The notes beneath the pieces are model-generated. The model had not been told where the DNA came from. It made no database searches and saw nothing but the letters and a program-made list of their open reading frames with translations. 64,000 nt of DNA from Rhodobacteraceae bacterium D3-12 (GTDB lineage Bacteria > Pseudomonadota > Alphaproteobacteria > Rhodobacterales > Rhodobacteraceae): positions 1,860,001 through 1,924,000 of the forward strand of contig CP104793.1 of the NCBI GenBank assembly GCA_025916135.1. The letters are read 5' to 3'. Positions 10,273 to 19,206 of the stretch are shown here, one piece after another (the stretch's first letter is position 1; every line of letters starts with the position of its first letter). The position numbers were made by a program, and so were the translations under genes.

Positions 10273-10502
10273 AGTGGTGAAAATCCACCTTTTCGTTCTG
10301 ATTTCCTTAGGCGTCGGCTCCACACTCACCCAACACAGAGGGTAGCACCATCCAAAGCTGGATGCGCTAGGTCTGTCGGGGTTCATGCATCTCCTTAGGC
10401 CGTTGCCCCGAGAGCAAATTCTCAGCCAGCCAACCGCCACAGGCCACGGAACCTTCGCGCCGCGTCGCGCGTTTTACCAAAGTAAGCGAAAGGAGTTACG
10501 CC

Positions 10503-10730
10503 ATGAAATATGGATGGAAACTGATTATCGCGCCGCTTTGGGTGCTTTGCGTGGCTGGGGCGGCGCTGGTCGCGTTTTTCGCGTTTGGCTGGTATAGCTG
10601 GATCGCCTTCGCGCTGGCCGGGGGGATTGGCCTTGCTGTCGGCATACCGGCGGGCGTCTGGACCACGCGCAAGCTGCGCCGGGACGACCCGCATTGGCGG
10701 GCGGGGCATCCTGTGACAGACAACCGCTGA
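10503..10730 (+). CDS. Small membrane protein, 75 aa
   Basis: AAGGAG lies seven bases before the ATG, a strong ribosome binding site. Two predicted transmembrane helices (about residues 7-29 and 32-53) with a basic hinge (TTRKLRRDD) and a short hydrophilic tail. No domain recognised. The stop codon lies in a 12-bp tandem duplication shared with the end of the convergent amidase gene. Confidence 0.7.
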   Translation: MKYGWKLIIAPLWVLCVAGAALVAFFAFGWYSWIAFALAGGIGLAVGIPAGVWTTRKLRRDDPHWRAGHPVTDNR

Positions 10731-10751
10731 GGCATCAGGTGAGGCATCAGG
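10728..10751. repeat. Perfect 12-bp tandem duplication carrying both convergent stop codons
   Basis: TGAGGCATCAGG at 10728-10739 and 10740-10751. The first copy supplies the TGA of the plus-strand 75-aa gene; TCA in the second copy (10747-10749) is the minus-strand TGA of the amidase. Confidence 0.95.
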
Positions 10752-12177
10752 GCGCGACGCGCTCCTCCCATCCGCCGGCACGCTCGATCTGACCGCAGAG
10801 CGACATTAGCAGCGCATCCTCGCCAAAGGCGCACGCGAAATGGACGCCAACAGGCAGACCGTCAGCGCTCCAATGCAGGGGCAGAGAGGCGGCGGGCTGA
10901 CCGGAGGCGTTATAGATCGCGGTGATCGGCGAATATTCGAACACACCGCCGGGACCGGAGCGGTAGGCGGCGAAATCGGTGTTGTCGGGGGGCAGGGCGC
11001 CAACCTTCAATGGCGGGCTGGCCAGCGTCGGCGAGAGGATCACGTCGCAGGCATCAAAGCACCCGGCCATGCGCCGCCCGAAGGCGTGGATTTCACCCAG
11101 AGCAGCGAGATAGTCGGGGCCGGTCAGGCCATGGGCATACTCACACGCGCCGAAGGTGACGCCATCGACCATATCGGGCGTCAGCTTGCGGTCTCCGATC
11201 TGTTTGGCGACGCGCCCGGCGGTGCCGCAGGCGACGATGCGGGTCCAGGCCTGCATCATGGCGGGCACGTCGATTTCGGGCTCGGGCGTCCAAGGCTCGA
11301 CATGATGGCCGAGGCTTTCCAAGAGCTTGGCAGTTTTCTCGACCGCGGCAACGCATTCGGGGTGCAGCGGCGTGCCGGTAAAGGTGGTGGTGTGATAGCG
11401 CACGCGCAGGGGGGCGGGATCATGCGCCATCGCCTGGGCAAAGCTTTCGGCCATGGCGGGGGCGACATAGGGCGCGCCCTTGTCGGGGCCGGCGCAGGCA
11501 TCGAGTAGGGTGGCGCTATCGCGCAGGGAGCGCGTCAGGAAACCGTCGATGGCCATGCTGCCCCAGCCTTCGCCGACAGCCGGACCAGAGGGCAGGCGCG
11601 CACGGGTCGGTTTGATGCCGACAAGGCCGCAGGACGCCGCGGGGATACGCACCGAGCCGCCCCCGTCCGAGCCATGCGCCGCCGGCACGATCCCCGCCGC
11701 CACCGCCGCGCCAGATCCGCCCGATGAACCGCCCGAGGTGTGATCGGTGTTCCACGGGTTGCGCGTGGGGCCGCCGTAGACGCCCGCTTCGGTCACCGGG
11801 CCGATGCCGAACTCGGGGCTGGTGGTGCGGGCAAATGTGTTCACCCCGGTGGCGCGGATGCGATCAAACATTGCGCTGTCATAGGTCCAGCGCATCCCCT
11901 CGCAGAGGCGCGAGCCGTTGTTGGTGGGAAAATCAATTGCTTCGCAGCCGAGGCCCTTGATCAGGAAAGGCACGCCGTGGAACGGCCCGGACGGCAGGCC
12001 ATGCTTGGCCTTGCTTTCGGCAAGCTCTTGTTGAATATGCACAATCGCGTTGAGCCGAGGGTTCAAGGCGGCGGTCTTTTCCAATGCGATATCAAGGAGT
12101 TCGCGGGGCGTGACCTCTTTCTTGGCAACTAGTTCGGCAAGGCCTGTGGCATCGGTTTTGGTGTAAAAATCGCTCAT
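10747..12177 (-). CDS. Amidase-signature family hydrolase
   Basis: 476 residues. The amidase signature with the Ser-cisSer-Lys triad is complete: Lys74 in PFLIKGLG, cis-Ser151 in TSGGSSGGSGAA and nucleophile Ser175 in GSDGGGSVRIPA. The protein hydrolyses a carboxylic amide to acid plus ammonia in the cytoplasm; long C-terminal substrate domain, no signal peptide. Stands alone and converges on the 75-aa gene. Subfamily (GatA-like, 6-aminohexanoate hydrolase-like) cannot be fixed; GatA is unlikely because no gatC or gatB is near. Confidence 0.88.
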   Translation of the reverse strand: MSDFYTKTDATGLAELVAKKEVTPRELLDIALEKTAALNPRLNAIVHIQQELAESKAKHGLPSGPFHGVPFLIKGLGCEAIDFPTNNGSRLCEGMRWTYDSAMFDRIRATGVNTFARTTSPEFGIGPVTEAGVYGGPTRNPWNTDHTSGGSSGGSGAAVAAGIVPAAHGSDGGGSVRIPAASCGLVGIKPTRARLPSGPAVGEGWGSMAIDGFLTRSLRDSATLLDACAGPDKGAPYVAPAMAESFAQAMAHDPAPLRVRYHTTTFTGTPLHPECVAAVEKTAKLLESLGHHVEPWTPEPEIDVPAMMQAWTRIVACGTAGRVAKQIGDRKLTPDMVDGVTFGACEYAHGLTGPDYLAALGEIHAFGRRMAGCFDACDVILSPTLASPPLKVGALPPDNTDFAAYRSGPGGVFEYSPITAIYNASGQPAASLPLHWSADGLPVGVHFACAFGEDALLMSLCGQIERAGGWEERVAP

Positions 12178-12255
12178 TCTGCTGCATCCCCCGCATTGCT
12201 ATTTTGGCGGCAGGTTAGGGGAATGCACGCAAAGGTAAAAGCCCGCTTTCGCCGC

Positions 12256-12945
12256 TTATCGGCGCGCAAGGGGGCGGAGTTGCTGGCCGGTCGCATCAAA
12301 ATTCGCAGGGTCGAGCCAACGGGTAAACCGCTCCTTCTGAGCGGGCCAATCCCCATCAAGCAGCGCAAACCAAGCGGTGTCGCGGTTGCGCCCCTTATAG
12401 GACATATGCTGGCGGAAGGTGCCTTCGTATTCAAAGCCGAACCGCTCTGCCGCGCGGCGGGACGGGGCGTTGAGCGCGTCACATTTCCACTCGAACCGGC
12501 GATAGCCGAGATCGTCGAAAATATGCGACATCAGAAGGAAAATAGCCTCGGTGCTGGCGGGGCTGCGCTGAAGCTTGCGCGAAAAGTGGATGTTGCCAAC
12601 CTCGATCACGCCAAACGCCGGGTCGATGCGCATCAGGCTGGCAAGGCCGAGCGCCGTGCCGTCGGGGTCGAACACCGTGTAAAACTGTGGGTCCGTGCCA
12701 AGACAGGCATTGCTCAGCCAATCGGCAAAGGCGTCTTGGCGTGTGAAGGGGCCATAGGGCAGATAGGTCCAGTCTTCGTTGTCGCTGGCGGCGACAAATG
12801 CCGCGAAAAGCGCCGGAGCATGGTCGATGCCTGTGGGCATCAACCGACAGGTGCGCCCGGAAAACGATCTGTGCGGCGGCAGCGGACGGGGCAGGGTGGT
12901 GGTGAGCGGCGCGCCGATGGGTTGGCTGAAGGTATTTTCGCTCAT
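12256..12945 (-). CDS. GNAT family N-acetyltransferase (RimJ/RimL-like)
   Basis: 229 residues. The ATG at 12945 is preceded by AAGGAG at eight bases; the frame is open further upstream without signals. The pattern GNIHFSRKLQRSPASTEAIF with MSHIFDDLGYRRFEWKCDALN and SRRAAERFGFEYEGTFRQHM matches the GNAT fold of the RimJ/RimL type, including the acetyl-CoA loop and the C-terminal AAERFGF element. It probably acetylates an amine or protein N-terminus in the cytoplasm; the substrate is unknown. Confidence 0.87.
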   Translation of the reverse strand: MSENTFSQPIGAPLTTTLPRPLPPHRSFSGRTCRLMPTGIDHAPALFAAFVAASDNEDWTYLPYGPFTRQDAFADWLSNACLGTDPQFYTVFDPDGTALGLASLMRIDPAFGVIEVGNIHFSRKLQRSPASTEAIFLLMSHIFDDLGYRRFEWKCDALNAPSRRAAERFGFEYEGTFRQHMSYKGRNRDTAWFALLDGDWPAQKERFTRWLDPANFDATGQQLRPLARR

Positions 12946-13072
12946 GAGGCCGTCTCCTTTACCTCGCGACAGCTTAGCGGTGCAGCGTCGCAGAGGCAAA
13001 AAAGAAAACGCCCGCGGGACACGGGCGTTTTGGCAAAGGTCGGATAAAGGCGGTTTGGTCTTATCGGGGCGC

Positions 13073-13642
13073 TTAGCGGCCCCAACTGCGGACCGGGCCG
13101 CAATCCATATGTGTGAAGTTGGAGCCGGAATAGCGCCCAACACCACCGGCACGACAGGAGCTCGCTGCGCGCGACACCTGACCCACCGAGCGTGAGGCGA
13201 GGCGCAGATCAGCGGCCTGACCCTTCATATGGAGGGAATTCTTGGCCACCCCACGCGAGCGTGACCGCAGCATCGCGTTGGTTTTCGGACTGCGATAACC
13301 CGAAAGCAGCATATAGGGTTCTTTTACATCGAGAAGGTTATGCGCGGCGGCCATGATATCAATCGTGCGCATGTCGATGTTTTTGGCGTCATTGGTGCGC
13401 CAGTCGCGCATGAACCAATTGATCTCTTTCACGGCATCCTTGATGTAGTTGCCTTCAAGCCAGTAGATCATGTCGATCTTCTCACCTGTGCGGGCCGAAT
13501 ACATCTTGAGGCGGCGGATATCGCCGCTTCCGCGCAGGAAACCTGCCGCATTTGCAAATGTTGGGGCTGCTGTGATCGTGGTCGCCGCGAATGCACCGAG
13601 AAGTGCACGCCGCGAAATGCTCGCCGAGCTGTGGTCTGTCAT
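13073..13642 (-). CDS. DUF882 (YcbK-like, peptidase M15 fold) exported protein
   Basis: 189 residues from the ATG at 13642. A twin-arginine type leader (ISRRALLGAFAATTITAAPTFA) predicts Tat export. The core has the M15/DUF882 zinc site pattern: SGYRSPKTN, LHMKGQAADLR with His and Asp, and FTHMDCG with the last His. DUF882 proteins are thought to be murein peptidases; the neighbouring L,D-transpeptidase, transcribed divergently, fits a peptidoglycan role. The longer frame to 13672 would hide the Tat motif. Confidence 0.88.
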   Translation of the reverse strand: MTDHSSASISRRALLGAFAATTITAAPTFANAAGFLRGSGDIRRLKMYSARTGEKIDMIYWLEGNYIKDAVKEINWFMRDWRTNDAKNIDMRTIDIMAAAHNLLDVKEPYMLLSGYRSPKTNAMLRSRSRGVAKNSLHMKGQAADLRLASRSVGQVSRAASSCRAGGVGRYSGSNFTHMDCGPVRSWGR

Positions 13643-13983
13643 CTTAAAAAGCGCCGTCCCGTCGCTAGTCAATTACCTGTTTAACGCGATGTTACGCGTG
13701 TCCTGCCATCTCTTCCCCAGATGCAACACTTCTATGGCATGTTTCGATTCGCCAACCAAGCGTGAATCCGGTGAGGTTCTGTCTAGGGGGAAGTTTAGGC
13801 GGAAATTTGCTGAAAAAATGTGAATTTTCGGGTGTTGCATTTGGGCAAGTTGTTAAAAATGCATCAAATGGGTCTGGCATTCCCGACTTTCCAACTTGTG
13901 ATTAGACAAGATATGGGGAGGTGCGCCAATACCGGTCCATATCCGGTAGCAATTACTGCGACTAAATTTTTCGGGGGTAACAA
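13643..13983. other. Divergent intergenic region between DUF882 and L,D-transpeptidase genes
   Basis: 341 bases, A+T-richer than the genes and presumably holding both promoters. Visible inverted repeats: CAAGTTG (13846-13852) with CAACTTG (13892-13898), and CTTGT-gattag-ACAAG at 13895-13910. No small gene seen. Confidence 0.5.
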
Positions 13984-15600
13984 ATGACCATGCTCAATAT
14001 CAGGAGCGGACTGCCAATTTGGCTGATTGCGGGGATCGCGATGATCCTGTCGCTGGCGATTGCGCCAAGCGATGCACGTGCGCAAGTGACCGCATTCAAA
14101 CAGGCCGTGGCCGAGGCTGCAGCCAAGGACAAAGACATCGCCGCCTTTTACAAGGCCAATGATTACAAAGGGATCTGGACCGGCGCGTTTGGCCGTGATG
14201 CCAGCCGTCGCAAAGCGCTGTTCAAGGCGATCGACCAAGCCCCCAACCACGGTCTGCCAACCGCGCGTTACAATCCCGAAGGTTTGATGGCGACATTGAA
14301 AGCGGCGAAATCGCCGCGTGCACGTGGCTTTGCCGAGGTCGAAATGACCAAGACGTTCCTGCGTCTGTCGCGCGATATGCAGACCGGCATGCTGACCCCG
14401 CGCAAGATCGACAGCGGCATCGTGCGCAAGGTGCCGTATCGCGACCGGGTCACCTATCTGACCAACTTTGTCAAAAGCAGCCCGAACGGGTTTTTCCGCG
14501 CCTTGGCGCCGAAAACCCCGGAATATGTCCGGCTGATGAAGGAAAAGATGCAGCTTGAGCGGCTGTTGGCCAAGGGCGGATGGGGCGCGGCTGTGCCGGC
14601 CAAATCGCTGAAACCCGGTCAATCCGGGGCTGCGGTTGTGGCGCTGCGCAATCGTTTGGCGCGGATGGGCTATCTTGGGCGCTCGTCGACGCAAAGCTAT
14701 GACGCCAAAATCCAGGGCGCGGTGCTTGCCTTTCAACAGGATCACGGGCTGGCGGCCGATGGCGTTGCCGGTGCCGGCACGATCAAAGAGATCAACAAAG
14801 GCGCGGAAGAGCGGCTCAAGTCGGTGATCGTTGCGCTTGAGCGGGAACGCTGGGTCAACATGCCCCGCGGCAAGCGCCACGTGTTGGTGAACCTCACGGA
14901 TTTCACCGCGCGGATCATCGACAATGGCAAGGTCACTTTTGAGACACGCTCGGTTATCGGGGCCACCAAAAGCGACCGTCGCAGCCCGGAGTTTTCGGAT
15001 GTGATGGAATATATGGTGATCAACCCGACATGGAACGTGCCGCGTTCGATCGCCGTAAAAGAATACCTGCCGATGATGAAGCGCAACCGCAACGCCGCTG
15101 GGCATTTGCGTCTGGTTGACAGTCGCGGGCGCACGGTCAGCCGCAGTTCGATCAACTTTGCGGCCTACACCGCGCGCAACTTTCCTTTCAACATCAAACA
15201 GCCGCCAAGCCGCCGCAACGCGCTTGGGCTGGTGAAGTTCATGTTCCCGAACAAATACAACATCTATCTGCACGACACGCCGTCCAAGAGCCTGTTTGGC
15301 CGCGAATCCCGTGCCTTTAGCCATGGGTGTATCAGGCTGCACAAACCGTTTGATTTTGCCTATGCGTTGCTTGCCAAACAGAGCAAGAACCCCGAGGCAG
15401 AGTTCAAACGTCACCTGAACACAGGGCGCGAGTCGGTTGTGAAGCTGGAGCAGCATGTGCCGGTTCACCTGATCTATCGCACGGCGTTTACACAAGCCAA
15501 GGGGCGCACCCAGTTTCGCCGCGATGTCTATGGCCGCGATGCCAAGATCTGGAACGCGCTGAACAAGGCAGGGGTGGCGCTGCGCGCGGTTCGCGGTTAA
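13984..15600 (+). CDS. L,D-transpeptidase (YcbB/LdtD-like)
   Basis: 538 residues with an N-terminal signal/anchor segment (about residues 11-34, ending DARAQ). A peptidoglycan-binding type 1 domain (LKPGQSGAAVVALRNRLARM) precedes the YkuD catalytic domain, whose motif SHGCIRLHKP carries catalytic Cys449 and the upstream histidine region (NIYLHDTP). The enzyme forms 3-3 cross-links in the periplasm. Length and domain order match the YcbB class rather than short Ldt proteins. Followed after 51 bases by lpxD, so envelope genes are grouped here. Confidence 0.92.
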   Translation: MTMLNIRSGLPIWLIAGIAMILSLAIAPSDARAQVTAFKQAVAEAAAKDKDIAAFYKANDYKGIWTGAFGRDASRRKALFKAIDQAPNHGLPTARYNPEGLMATLKAAKSPRARGFAEVEMTKTFLRLSRDMQTGMLTPRKIDSGIVRKVPYRDRVTYLTNFVKSSPNGFFRALAPKTPEYVRLMKEKMQLERLLAKGGWGAAVPAKSLKPGQSGAAVVALRNRLARMGYLGRSSTQSYDAKIQGAVLAFQQDHGLAADGVAGAGTIKEINKGAEERLKSVIVALERERWVNMPRGKRHVLVNLTDFTARIIDNGKVTFETRSVIGATKSDRRSPEFSDVMEYMVINPTWNVPRSIAVKEYLPMMKRNRNAAGHLRLVDSRGRTVSRSSINFAAYTARNFPFNIKQPPSRRNALGLVKFMFPNKYNIYLHDTPSKSLFGRESRAFSHGCIRLHKPFDFAYALLAKQSKNPEAEFKRHLNTGRESVVKLEQHVPVHLIYRTAFTQAKGRTQFRRDVYGRDAKIWNALNKAGVALRAVRG

Positions 15601-15651
15601 TCCTTTTCCCGAAACGGAGCGGGCGCGACCCGCGACCAACGGGGTAAAAGC

Positions 15652-16752
15652 ATGAGCCATACGATTGAAGAAATTGCCAAGGCGCTCGGGGCGAAAGCTC
15701 TGGGCGCCTTGGACGTTGAGATCACCGGAGCGGCGGAACCTGCGGATGCCGGGCCGGGTGATCTTGCCCTTGCGATGAACGAGAAATACGCCGATGGGCT
15801 GGCCCAAGGGCAGGCACGCGCCGCGCTCTTGTGGGAGGGGGCGGATTACGCCGCTCTTGGCCTTGAGGCGGCGATCATCCCGACGCGGCCCCGCTATGCC
15901 ATGGCCGGGCTGACTGTGGCGCTCGACAAGGGGCATGGCTATACCGCTGGCATTCACCCCTCGGCAATTATTGGCGAAGGGGCCACGCTGGGCAAGGATG
16001 TCTCTGTGGGCGCCAATGCGGTGATCGCTGCGGGCGTGACAATCGGCGAGGGGTCGGTGATCGGGCCGCAAACCTATGTCGGGATCGACAGCGAGATCGG
16101 CGCAGGCGCAACGCTGCATGTCGGCGCCCGGATCGGGCCACGCGTCAGGATTGGCGCGCGTTTTATCGGGCACCCCGGCTGTACCATCGGCATGGACGGG
16201 TTTTCCTTTGTCACGCCCGAGGTCAATGCCGTCGAGAAGGGCCGTGCCTCGCTGGGCGAAGACACAAGCGCTGCGGCGCAATCTTGGACCCGGATCAGCA
16301 GCCTTGGCGCTGTGGTGATCGGCGATGATGTCGAGATCGGCTGCAACACCTGTGTCGATGCCGGAACGATCCGACCGACGCGCATCGGCAATGGTGTGAA
16401 ACTCGATAACCTTTGCCATATCGCGCATAACGTGGTGATCGGTAACGATTGCCTGTTTGCCGGAATGGTCGGCATTGCGGGCTCGTCCACCATTGGCAAT
16501 AACGTGGTGATGGGGGGGCAGGTCGGCGTGACCGACAACACCACCGTGGGCGATGGCGTGGTCTGTGGAGGCGCGGCTGTGGTCCTGAGCAAAGTCCCCG
16601 CCGGACGCATGGTGCTGGGCTATCCTGCGGTCAAGCTGGACTTGCATGTCGATATGTATAAGGCGCAACGCCGCTTGCCCCGGATGATGGACGAGTTTGC
16701 CGAAATGAAAACCCGCCTTGCCGCGTTGGAAGCGCAGATCAAGGGCGACTAG
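15652..16752 (+). CDS. lpxD: UDP-3-O-acylglucosamine N-acyltransferase LpxD
   Basis: 366 residues. N-terminal uridine-binding domain, then a left-handed beta-helix of hexapeptide repeats (IGEGATLGKDVSVGANAVI ...), the GMDGFSF segment and the catalytic-site IAHNVVIGND, then a C-terminal helix. It transfers a 3-hydroxyacyl chain from ACP in lipid A synthesis. The segment usually reading GIAGH reads GVTDN (in GQVGVTDNTTVGDG), so the second histidine seen in many LpxD proteins is missing. It is followed by an ACP and a ketosynthase, not by the usual fabZ-lpxA. Confidence 0.88.
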   Translation: MSHTIEEIAKALGAKALGALDVEITGAAEPADAGPGDLALAMNEKYADGLAQGQARAALLWEGADYAALGLEAAIIPTRPRYAMAGLTVALDKGHGYTAGIHPSAIIGEGATLGKDVSVGANAVIAAGVTIGEGSVIGPQTYVGIDSEIGAGATLHVGARIGPRVRIGARFIGHPGCTIGMDGFSFVTPEVNAVEKGRASLGEDTSAAAQSWTRISSLGAVVIGDDVEIGCNTCVDAGTIRPTRIGNGVKLDNLCHIAHNVVIGNDCLFAGMVGIAGSSTIGNNVVMGGQVGVTDNTTVGDGVVCGGAAVVLSKVPAGRMVLGYPAVKLDLHVDMYKAQRRLPRMMDEFAEMKTRLAALEAQIKGD

Positions 16753-16852
16753 CCCGCGCATTGCGTCACGTAATTGTCGCAAATCCCTTGTTCCGATTTG
16801 CGTCATAAGTGCTTACATCACCGGCAGGATTAACTCTGAAAGGGTCTTTAAC

Positions 16853-17113
16853 ATGACGATCAGGGACAAGGTCATCGCAATTATAGCCGAACAGGCGGTG
16901 CTTGAGCCGTCTGATGTGTCTGATGACAGCACGCTCGAAAGCCTTGGGATCGACAGCCTCGGCTTGGTTGAATCGATCTTTGCCATCGAAGAGGCGTTCG
17001 ATGTGACAGTGCCGTTCAATGCCAATGAACCAGAGGCGAGCGATTTTGACATCTCCTCGGTGTCGAGCATCGTCAAGGGGATCGAGACGCTGATCGCCGA
17101 GCAGAAGGGCTGA
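16853..17113 (+). CDS. Acyl carrier protein
   Basis: 86 residues, four-helix ACP. The phosphopantetheine attachment serine is Ser35 in LGIDSLGLVES; the surface is strongly acidic as expected. The ATG at 16853 gives a standard N-terminus (MTIRDKVIAIIAEQ). It lies 100 bases after lpxD and four bases before a ketosynthase gene, so it is a dedicated ACP, not the housekeeping acpP (usually between fabG and fabF). Its partner is probably the adjacent ketosynthase; the acyl chain made is unknown. Confidence 0.9.
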   Translation: MTIRDKVIAIIAEQAVLEPSDVSDDSTLESLGIDSLGLVESIFAIEEAFDVTVPFNANEPEASDFDISSVSSIVKGIETLIAEQKG

Positions 17114-17117
17114 GCCG

Positions 17118-18329
17118 ATGGTACGCCGTGTCGTCATCACCGGGGCGGGTACGATCAACGCGCTTGGCCACAATGTGCCCGACACGCTTGAGGCCATGCG
17201 CGAAGGGCGCTGTGGGATCGGGCCGATTGATATTCCCGATGTCGAGCGGTTGAGCGTTCAGATCGGCGGACAGGTCAAAGGCTTTGAAACCGAAGGCCTG
17301 TTCAACCGCCAGCAAATGGCGCTTTATGATCGCTTCACGCAGTTCACGCTGGTCGCCGCGCGCGAGGCGATTGCGCAATCGGGCCTCGATTTCCACGGGC
17401 TTCTGGCGGCGAAATCCGGCGTGGTGCTGGGCAATTCCGGCGGCGGGATGACGACGCTGGATGAGAATTACCGCTCGGTCTATGAAGAGGGCAAGAACCG
17501 GGTGCACCCCTTTGTTGTGCCCAAGCTGATGAACAACGCCGCCGCCAGCCACGTCAGCATGGAGTTCAACCTCAAAGGCCCAAGCTTTACCGTTGCCTCG
17601 GCCTGTGCCAGCTCGAACCACGCGATGGCGCAGGCGTTCCAGATGGTCAAAAGCGGCATGGCCCCGGTGATGATCACCGGCGGCTCGGAATCGATGCTGT
17701 GCTTTGGCGGGGTCAAGGCGTGGGAAGGCTTGCGCGTTATGTCAAAAGACGCCTGCCGCCCGTTCAGCGCCAACCGCAACGGCATGGTGCAGGGCGAAGG
17801 CGCGGGGATTTTCGTGTTCGAGGATTACAAACACGCCAAGAAACGCGGCGCCGATATTCTGGCCGAGGTGGCGGGCTTTGCCATGTCATCGGATGCGGCG
17901 GATATTGTCATGCCCTCAAAACAGGGCGCATCCCGCGCGATCTCTGGGGCGTTGAAAAACGCCAAGATGAAGCGCGATGATATCTGCTATATCAACGCCC
18001 ATGGGACCGGCACCGCCGCCAATGACAAGACCGAATGCGCCGCCGTGGCGGATGTGTTCGGGCCTCATGCTGACCACCTGATGATCTCGTCGACCAAGTC
18101 GATGCACGGCCATCTGATCGGCGGCACGGGGGCGGTAGAGTTGCTGGCTTGTATCATGGCGCTGCGTGACGGGGTGATCGCGCCGACCATTGGCTATCAG
18201 GAACCTGACCCGGAATGCGCGCTGGACGTGGTGCCCAATGTCGCGCGCGAGGCCAAGGTCGAGGCGGCGCTTTCCAACGCCTTTGCCTTTGGCGGGCTGA
18301 ACGCGGTTCTGGCGCTCAGGAAGGTCTGA
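17118..18329 (+). CDS. Beta-ketoacyl-ACP synthase (KAS I/II type)
   Basis: 403 residues, thiolase fold with a complete Cys-His-His set: Cys163 in VASACASSNHAM, His in INAHGTGTAANDKTE and His in STKSMHGHLIGGTGAVE. It elongates acyl-ACP with malonyl-ACP. The start lies four bases after the ACP stop, so the two are translationally close. Together with lpxD this recalls the acpXL-fabF clusters that make special lipid A acyl chains in rhizobia, but no dehydratase, reductase or acyltransferase is present here, so that link is inference. A terminator follows directly. Confidence 0.9.
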   Translation: MVRRVVITGAGTINALGHNVPDTLEAMREGRCGIGPIDIPDVERLSVQIGGQVKGFETEGLFNRQQMALYDRFTQFTLVAAREAIAQSGLDFHGLLAAKSGVVLGNSGGGMTTLDENYRSVYEEGKNRVHPFVVPKLMNNAAASHVSMEFNLKGPSFTVASACASSNHAMAQAFQMVKSGMAPVMITGGSESMLCFGGVKAWEGLRVMSKDACRPFSANRNGMVQGEGAGIFVFEDYKHAKKRGADILAEVAGFAMSSDAADIVMPSKQGASRAISGALKNAKMKRDDICYINAHGTGTAANDKTECAAVADVFGPHADHLMISSTKSMHGHLIGGTGAVELLACIMALRDGVIAPTIGYQEPDPECALDVVPNVAREAKVEAALSNAFAFGGLNAVLALRKV

Positions 18330-18352
18330 GGCGGGGCGCTTCAAACGGACAG

Positions 18353-18394
18353 GTCCGGCCCCCTGCGATGGGGGGACCGGACGCGCGTTTTCTC
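18353..18394 (+). terminator. Intrinsic terminator of the lpxD-ACP-ketosynthase unit
   Basis: 11-bp stem GTCCGGCCCCC (18353-18363) with GGGGG-a-CCGGAC (18371-18382, one bulged A), loop of seven, then GCGCGTTTTCTCTC. Confidence 0.75.
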
Positions 18395-18396
18395 TC

Positions 18397-18963
18397 TTAG
18401 GCGGCTTTTGCCTGCGCGAGACGCTCGGAAAGCGCGCCCAGCAGTTTGCCCAGTTCGTCGCGCGCGGTCTCGTCGCTCAGCGCGCCCTGCTCGGCGTCAA
18501 ACGCCTCGAAGAAATTCGGCACACTCAGCGCCCCCAGAACATCGGCGCCAAAGAAACCGGCAGAGGCCTTGGCCGCAGCGAGCACACTGCCTGCACCGCC
18601 CGGACCGGGCGAGGTGGCGAGATAGAGCGCCGGTTTGTTCTGGTAGACTTCCTTGCCCAGACGCGAGGCCCAGTCGAACAGGTTTTTATACGCGGCGGGG
18701 TAATGGCCGTTGTGTTCGGCGTAAGAGATCACCAGCGCATCGGCGGTGGCCAGACGGTCGCGGAAATCCTGTGCCAGCTGCGGCACACCATCGGCGGCCT
18801 CGCGGTCGGAGGAATAGAGCGGCATCTCGTAATCGTTGATATCAAGGATGTCGATTTCGGCGTCGGGGGCGAACTCGGCTTGGAAACGCTCGGCGGCGTG
18901 ACGGGCCAGTTTGGCGTTGACCGAAGTGCTTGAATTGCTGGCGGCAAAGGCGATGAGTTTCAT
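18397..18963 (-). CDS. NADPH-dependent FMN reductase family protein
   Basis: 188 residues, flavodoxin-like fold. The start MKLIAFAASNSSTSVNAKLA is the FMN phosphate-binding loop of the family, followed by DINDYEMPLYSSD and the ALVISYAEHNGHYPAAYKN segment (usual S.PEYN) and TSPGPGGAGSV. It would reduce FMN or quinones with NAD(P)H in the cytoplasm. Monocistronic and convergent with the ketosynthase gene. Could serve a flavin monooxygenase elsewhere; nothing here decides it. Confidence 0.88.
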   Translation of the reverse strand: MKLIAFAASNSSTSVNAKLARHAAERFQAEFAPDAEIDILDINDYEMPLYSSDREAADGVPQLAQDFRDRLATADALVISYAEHNGHYPAAYKNLFDWASRLGKEVYQNKPALYLATSPGPGGAGSVLAAAKASAGFFGADVLGALSVPNFFEAFDAEQGALSDETARDELGKLLGALSERLAQAKAA

Positions 18964-19142
18964 GGTGTCTTATCCTAGTTGCTGTGGTGCTGTGTCGGAA
19001 AACAGCGCGGAACGTGTGTCTATCCCCCGTCATATGGGGGGTGCGCCGTCGTAGAAAAGACCCCAAAACCCAGCATGCCCTGTGCAATTTTGCACATTTG
19101 GCATTGCAGGCAGAAAACACCGCCCCGAAAGAGGCGAGAGCC

Positions 19143-19175
19143 AAAAGAAAAGACCGCCCCGGATGGAGCGGTCTT
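19143..19175 (-). terminator. Intrinsic terminator of the IalB gene
   Basis: On the minus strand AAGACCGCTCC-atcc-GGGGCGGTCTT followed by TTCTTTT; 11 pairs including one G-T. Confidence 0.85.
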
Positions 19176-19206
19176 GATCTTTTTCACAGGCCCGAACAGG
19201 CGTTTA

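Noticed and set aside
10747-12177. GatA subunit of the tRNA amidotransferase
   Set aside because: No gatB or gatC nearby, and the sequence around the triad is that of general amidases.
13864-16806. 980-codon open frame on the minus strand
   Set aside because: It is antisense to the L,D-transpeptidase and lpxD genes, is rich in His, Arg and Asp as shadow frames of G+C-rich genes are, and has no domain.
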